Shown: positions 61,648 through 64,000 of the stretch, piece by piece
Position numbering within the stretch: the stretch's first letter is position 1
How the letters are laid out: every line of letters starts with the position of its first letter
Origin: Tractidigestivibacter scatoligenes
GTDB taxonomy: Bacteria > Actinomycetota > Coriobacteriia > Coriobacteriales > Atopobiaceae
Assembly (NCBI RefSeq): GCF_001494635.1
Contig: NZ_LOJF01000009.1
Span: 248,001-312,000, forward strand
DNA length: 64,000 bases
Direction of reading: 5' to 3'
Program-made: the position numbers and the translations under genes
The notes under the pieces: generated by a model
What the model was told of the DNA's origin: nothing
Seen by the model: the letters and a program-made list of their open reading frames with translations, nothing else
The model's database searches: none

Positions 61648-62862
61648 ATGAACGAGACGTGCGTCGGACGCCAGAACGGCATCGAACGGGCGCGGCAGCT
61701 CTTCTGCCAGGAGTTTGGCGAGCCCCCCGCAGGAGAGCGCCTGCTACGGGTACACGCCCCGGGCCGCTCGGAGATCGCGGGCAACCACACCGACCACGAG
61801 GGGGGCCACGTTATCGCGGGCGCTCTGAACGTGGCCGTTGACGCGCTCGCCCGCCCCAACGGGCTGGACGTCGTGCGCCTGGCAAGCGACGGATACCCCA
61901 CCATTGAGGTCTCCCTCGAATCGCTTGATTCCCAGGACGCCGAAAAGAACACCACGGCTTCTCTGGTAAGGGGCATGGCGTTCAGGATGGCCCAGGACGG
62001 TAGGATCCCCGCGAGCTTTGACCTTGCCATGACGAGCACCATCCCCGTGGGAGGTGGCCTCTCTTCGTCCGCGGCTGTCGAGGCAGCGCTGGGACGCGCG
62101 ATGGAGGCTCTCTGGGAGGGACGCAGCTATGACGCGCTCGAGATGGCGCGCATGAGCCAGTTTGCCGAGAACGTCTACTTTGGCAAGCCGTGCGGCCTCA
62201 TGGACCAGGCGTCCGTCTGCCTGGGCGGCCTCGCCTTCATCGACTTTGCCGTTCCCGAGGACCCTGTTGCCCGACGCCTGGAGTTCGACTTCGAGGACCA
62301 CGGCTATGCGCTCTGCCTTGTGGACGTTGGCTCGAGCCACGCGGACCTCACCGACGCGTACGCCGCCATGCCCCAGGAGATGCAGGCAGTTGCCGCCGTG
62401 TTTGGAAAGAAGCGCCTCTGCGAGGTTGACCAGGACGACTTCGACGCCCACGTCCCCGAGCTGCGGCGCGACCTTGGCGACCGCGCGGTGCTGCGCGCCA
62501 TCCATTACTGGCGCGAGAACGAGCTGGTCGACAAGCGCTGGGCGGCACTCAATGCACCGGACATCGACGCCTTCCTCGCGTGCACGCGCACCTCGGGGGC
62601 GAGCTCGGCAATGTTCCTCCAGAACGTCTCGTGCGGCGTGGAGAGCCAGCCTGCCATGGTGGCTCTTGGGCTTGCCGAGCGCGTTCTCGACGGACGCGGC
62701 GCCACGAGGATCCACGGCGGCGGCTTTGGTGGCACCATCCAGTGCTTTGTCCCGCTCGACCTGGTTGAGGAGTTCTCCGACCGCATGGACGCATGGCTTG
62801 GCGCTGGCTCCTGCAGGCGCTACCGCATCTCTGACAGGGGGGCGTACGCGGAATGGGAGTAG
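61648..62862 (+). CDS. galK: galactokinase
   Basis: Phosphorylates alpha-D-galactose to galactose 1-phosphate with ATP, the first step of the Leloir pathway. The 404-residue GHMP kinase has the galactokinase signature APGRSEIAGNHTDHEGGHVI near residue 35, the phosphate-binding IPVGGGLSSSAAVEAALG and the C-terminal RIHGGGFGGTIQCFV. The typical GRVNLIGEHTDYNGG is changed to GRSEIAGNHTDHEGG, as in a subgroup of actinobacterial and clostridial enzymes. ATG 61648 has AAGGAG upstream. Its stop overlaps the galT start by ten bases. Confidence 0.95.
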   Translation: MNETCVGRQNGIERARQLFCQEFGEPPAGERLLRVHAPGRSEIAGNHTDHEGGHVIAGALNVAVDALARPNGLDVVRLASDGYPTIEVSLESLDSQDAEKNTTASLVRGMAFRMAQDGRIPASFDLAMTSTIPVGGGLSSSAAVEAALGRAMEALWEGRSYDALEMARMSQFAENVYFGKPCGLMDQASVCLGGLAFIDFAVPEDPVARRLEFDFEDHGYALCLVDVGSSHADLTDAYAAMPQEMQAVAAVFGKKRLCEVDQDDFDAHVPELRRDLGDRAVLRAIHYWRENELVDKRWAALNAPDIDAFLACTRTSGASSAMFLQNVSCGVESQPAMVALGLAERVLDGRGATRIHGGGFGGTIQCFVPLDLVEEFSDRMDAWLGAGSCRRYRISDRGAYAEWE

Positions 62863-64000
62863 AAAGCGCACATACACCCATTGACGGCGCAACCCTTGTT
62901 GCCGCTGCTATGGGGATTGTTGACTATGCCGCCAACCATGGGCTCATTGGCTGGGCGGACCGTGTCTGGGGCGCGAATGCCGTGCTTGAGGCCGTGGGCG
63001 CAACCGGCCCCGGACCTAGCGACGCGTGGGTGCTTGCCGAGGGACCGGACTCCCCCGCCGTCACGAAGGGCGCAACGGCCACGGCGCCGGATGACCTTCT
63101 CGCCACGCTCGCCGAGGTCGCGGTGGACAACGGCTGCACCGCAGACACAGCGAGCGGCCGCGACCGCATAGCCATGCGCGTCATGGGGCTACTCATGCCC
63201 AAGCCCTCCGAGGTCGAGGCAACGTTCAGGGATCTTCTCGCACAGAGCGGCCCCAAGGCAGCGACCGACTGGTTTTATCGTATCTGCTGCGACGCCGGCT
63301 ACGTGCGCCGTACCGCCATTGCCCGGAACGTCTGCTGGAACACGCAGACAAGCTGGGGGTCGCTTGAGATAACCATCAACCTCTCCAAGCCAGAGAAGGA
63401 CCCGCGTGAGATTGCCGCGGCAGGCAAGGCGCCCGCAGGCGAGAAGTACCCCGCCTGCCAGCTCTGCATTGAGAACGAGGGCTACTCAGGGCGCGCCGCC
63501 ACAGACCCCATGGGTGCGCATCCCGCCAGGCAGAACCTGCGAATCATCCCCATCTCCCTTGGCGGCGAGCGCTGGGGCCTGCAGTATAGTCCATACGCGT
63601 ACTTCAACGAGCACTGCATTGCTATGAGCGCACGTCACCGCCCCATGCACGTGGACCGTGCCTCGCTCTCGTGTCTCTTCGACTTTGTGGACCTGCTGCC
63701 CCACTACTTCATTGGCTCTAACGCAGACCTGCCCGTGGTTGGCGGTTCGATCCTCTCGCACGACCACTTCCAGGGAGGCGCGCACGTCTTTCCCATGATG
63801 CGTGCGGCCACTGCCGAGAGGTTCTCGCTGCCGGACTTCCCAGAGGTCTCCGGCGAGGTGCTGCACTGGCCGCTCTCGGTCCTGCGCCTCTCCTCCCAAA
63901 GCCGAGACCAGCTGCTTGACGCCTGCGACCACGTGGTTGCGGCGTGGCGCGGCTGGAGCGACGAGTCTGTGGGCGTTATCGCGCACGACGCTGACGGCAC
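62853..64000 (+). CDS. galT: galactose-1-phosphate uridylyltransferase, class II, 3' end outside window
   Basis: Transfers UMP from UDP-glucose to galactose 1-phosphate. The frame starts at ATG 62853, overlapping the galK stop, and is open to the window end (382 codons). It belongs to the class II GalT family: residues include WFYRICCDAGYVRRTAIARN, KYPACQLCIENEGYSGR, NLRIIPISLGGERWGLQYSP and the active-site region SILSHDHFQGGAHVFPM, where the His of HDHFQ corresponds to the uridylylated histidine motif. It completes the Leloir operon with galM and galK; about 100 residues probably lie outside the window. Confidence 0.93.
   Translation, partial: MGVESAHTPIDGATLVAAAMGIVDYAANHGLIGWADRVWGANAVLEAVGATGPGPSDAWVLAEGPDSPAVTKGATATAPDDLLATLAEVAVDNGCTADTASGRDRIAMRVMGLLMPKPSEVEATFRDLLAQSGPKAATDWFYRICCDAGYVRRTAIARNVCWNTQTSWGSLEITINLSKPEKDPREIAAAGKAPAGEKYPACQLCIENEGYSGRAATDPMGAHPARQNLRIIPISLGGERWGLQYSPYAYFNEHCIAMSARHRPMHVDRASLSCLFDFVDLLPHYFIGSNADLPVVGGSILSHDHFQGGAHVFPMMRAATAERFSLPDFPEVSGEVLHWPLSVLRLSSQSRDQLLDACDHVVAAWRGWSDESVGVIAHDADG

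Noticed and set aside
1-64000. tRNA or rRNA genes and transposases
   Set aside because: No T-arm-like GTTCGAATC motif with flanking stems, no rRNA sequence and no transposase-like protein were found on either strand by inspection.

Overview
The window is GC-rich, densely coded DNA, most consistent with a saccharolytic anaerobe of the actinobacterial class Coriobacteriia (Olsenella/Atopobiaceae-like). That placement is an inference from gene style: short Pta, bifunctional AdhE, ATP-type PckA, an Fhs/FchA/FolD folate set, PucR regulators paired with GcvT-family proteins, and many GTG/TTG starts. No rRNA, tRNA, phage, transposase or CRISPR array was found.

Layout: 0-5 kb has a truncated P1-family peptidase, an aliphatic amidase, and Glf with a family 2 glycosyltransferase. 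5-19 kb has central metabolism (pta, pckA, ackA), a ferric-type ABC importer coupled to a family 4 glycosyltransferase, and xseAB. 19-29 kb has RNase D, a lipid kinase, a TetR regulator with a perfect operator palindrome, and a forward gene string ending in thyA and folA. 29-35 kb has adhE, a degenerate transsulfuration-enzyme homologue and thrS. 35-45 kb is an accessory catabolic region: a flavin enoate reductase fused to an acetoacetate-decarboxylase-like domain, a frameshifted DUF2252 gene, an MFS carrier, a GcvT-family demethylase-like protein and a divergent PucR regulator. 45-53 kb is a one-carbon block: folC, a formate/nitrite channel, folE, folD, fchA and fhs. 53-59 kb is a second PucR/GcvT module with an SDR and an unrecognised 410-residue protein. 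59-64 kb is a LacI-controlled galM-galK-galT operon that runs off the window.

How the parts may work together: the two GcvT-family modules are predicted to move one-carbon units onto tetrahydrofolate. FolD, FchA and Fhs can convert methylene-THF to formate with ATP formation, and the FocA-like channel can release it. FolD has lost the lysine needed for its cyclohydrolase step, and FchA, which supplies that step, overlaps it. The methyl-THF oxidising enzyme (MetF) and any corrinoid methyltransferase are not in this window, so the route is a hypothesis. Adenylate-yielding fermentation (Pta, AckA) and ethanol formation (AdhE) fit the same anaerobic lifestyle.

The noncoding DNA is unusually structured. 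It holds a family of TGAGACAAAGGGA palindromes that supply the stop codons of four genes, a 61-bp tandem repeat at two loci 12 kb apart, two long hairpins with different stems but a nearly identical loop, a CCGGGCAA palindromic family, and a 61-bp direct duplication upstream of fhs.
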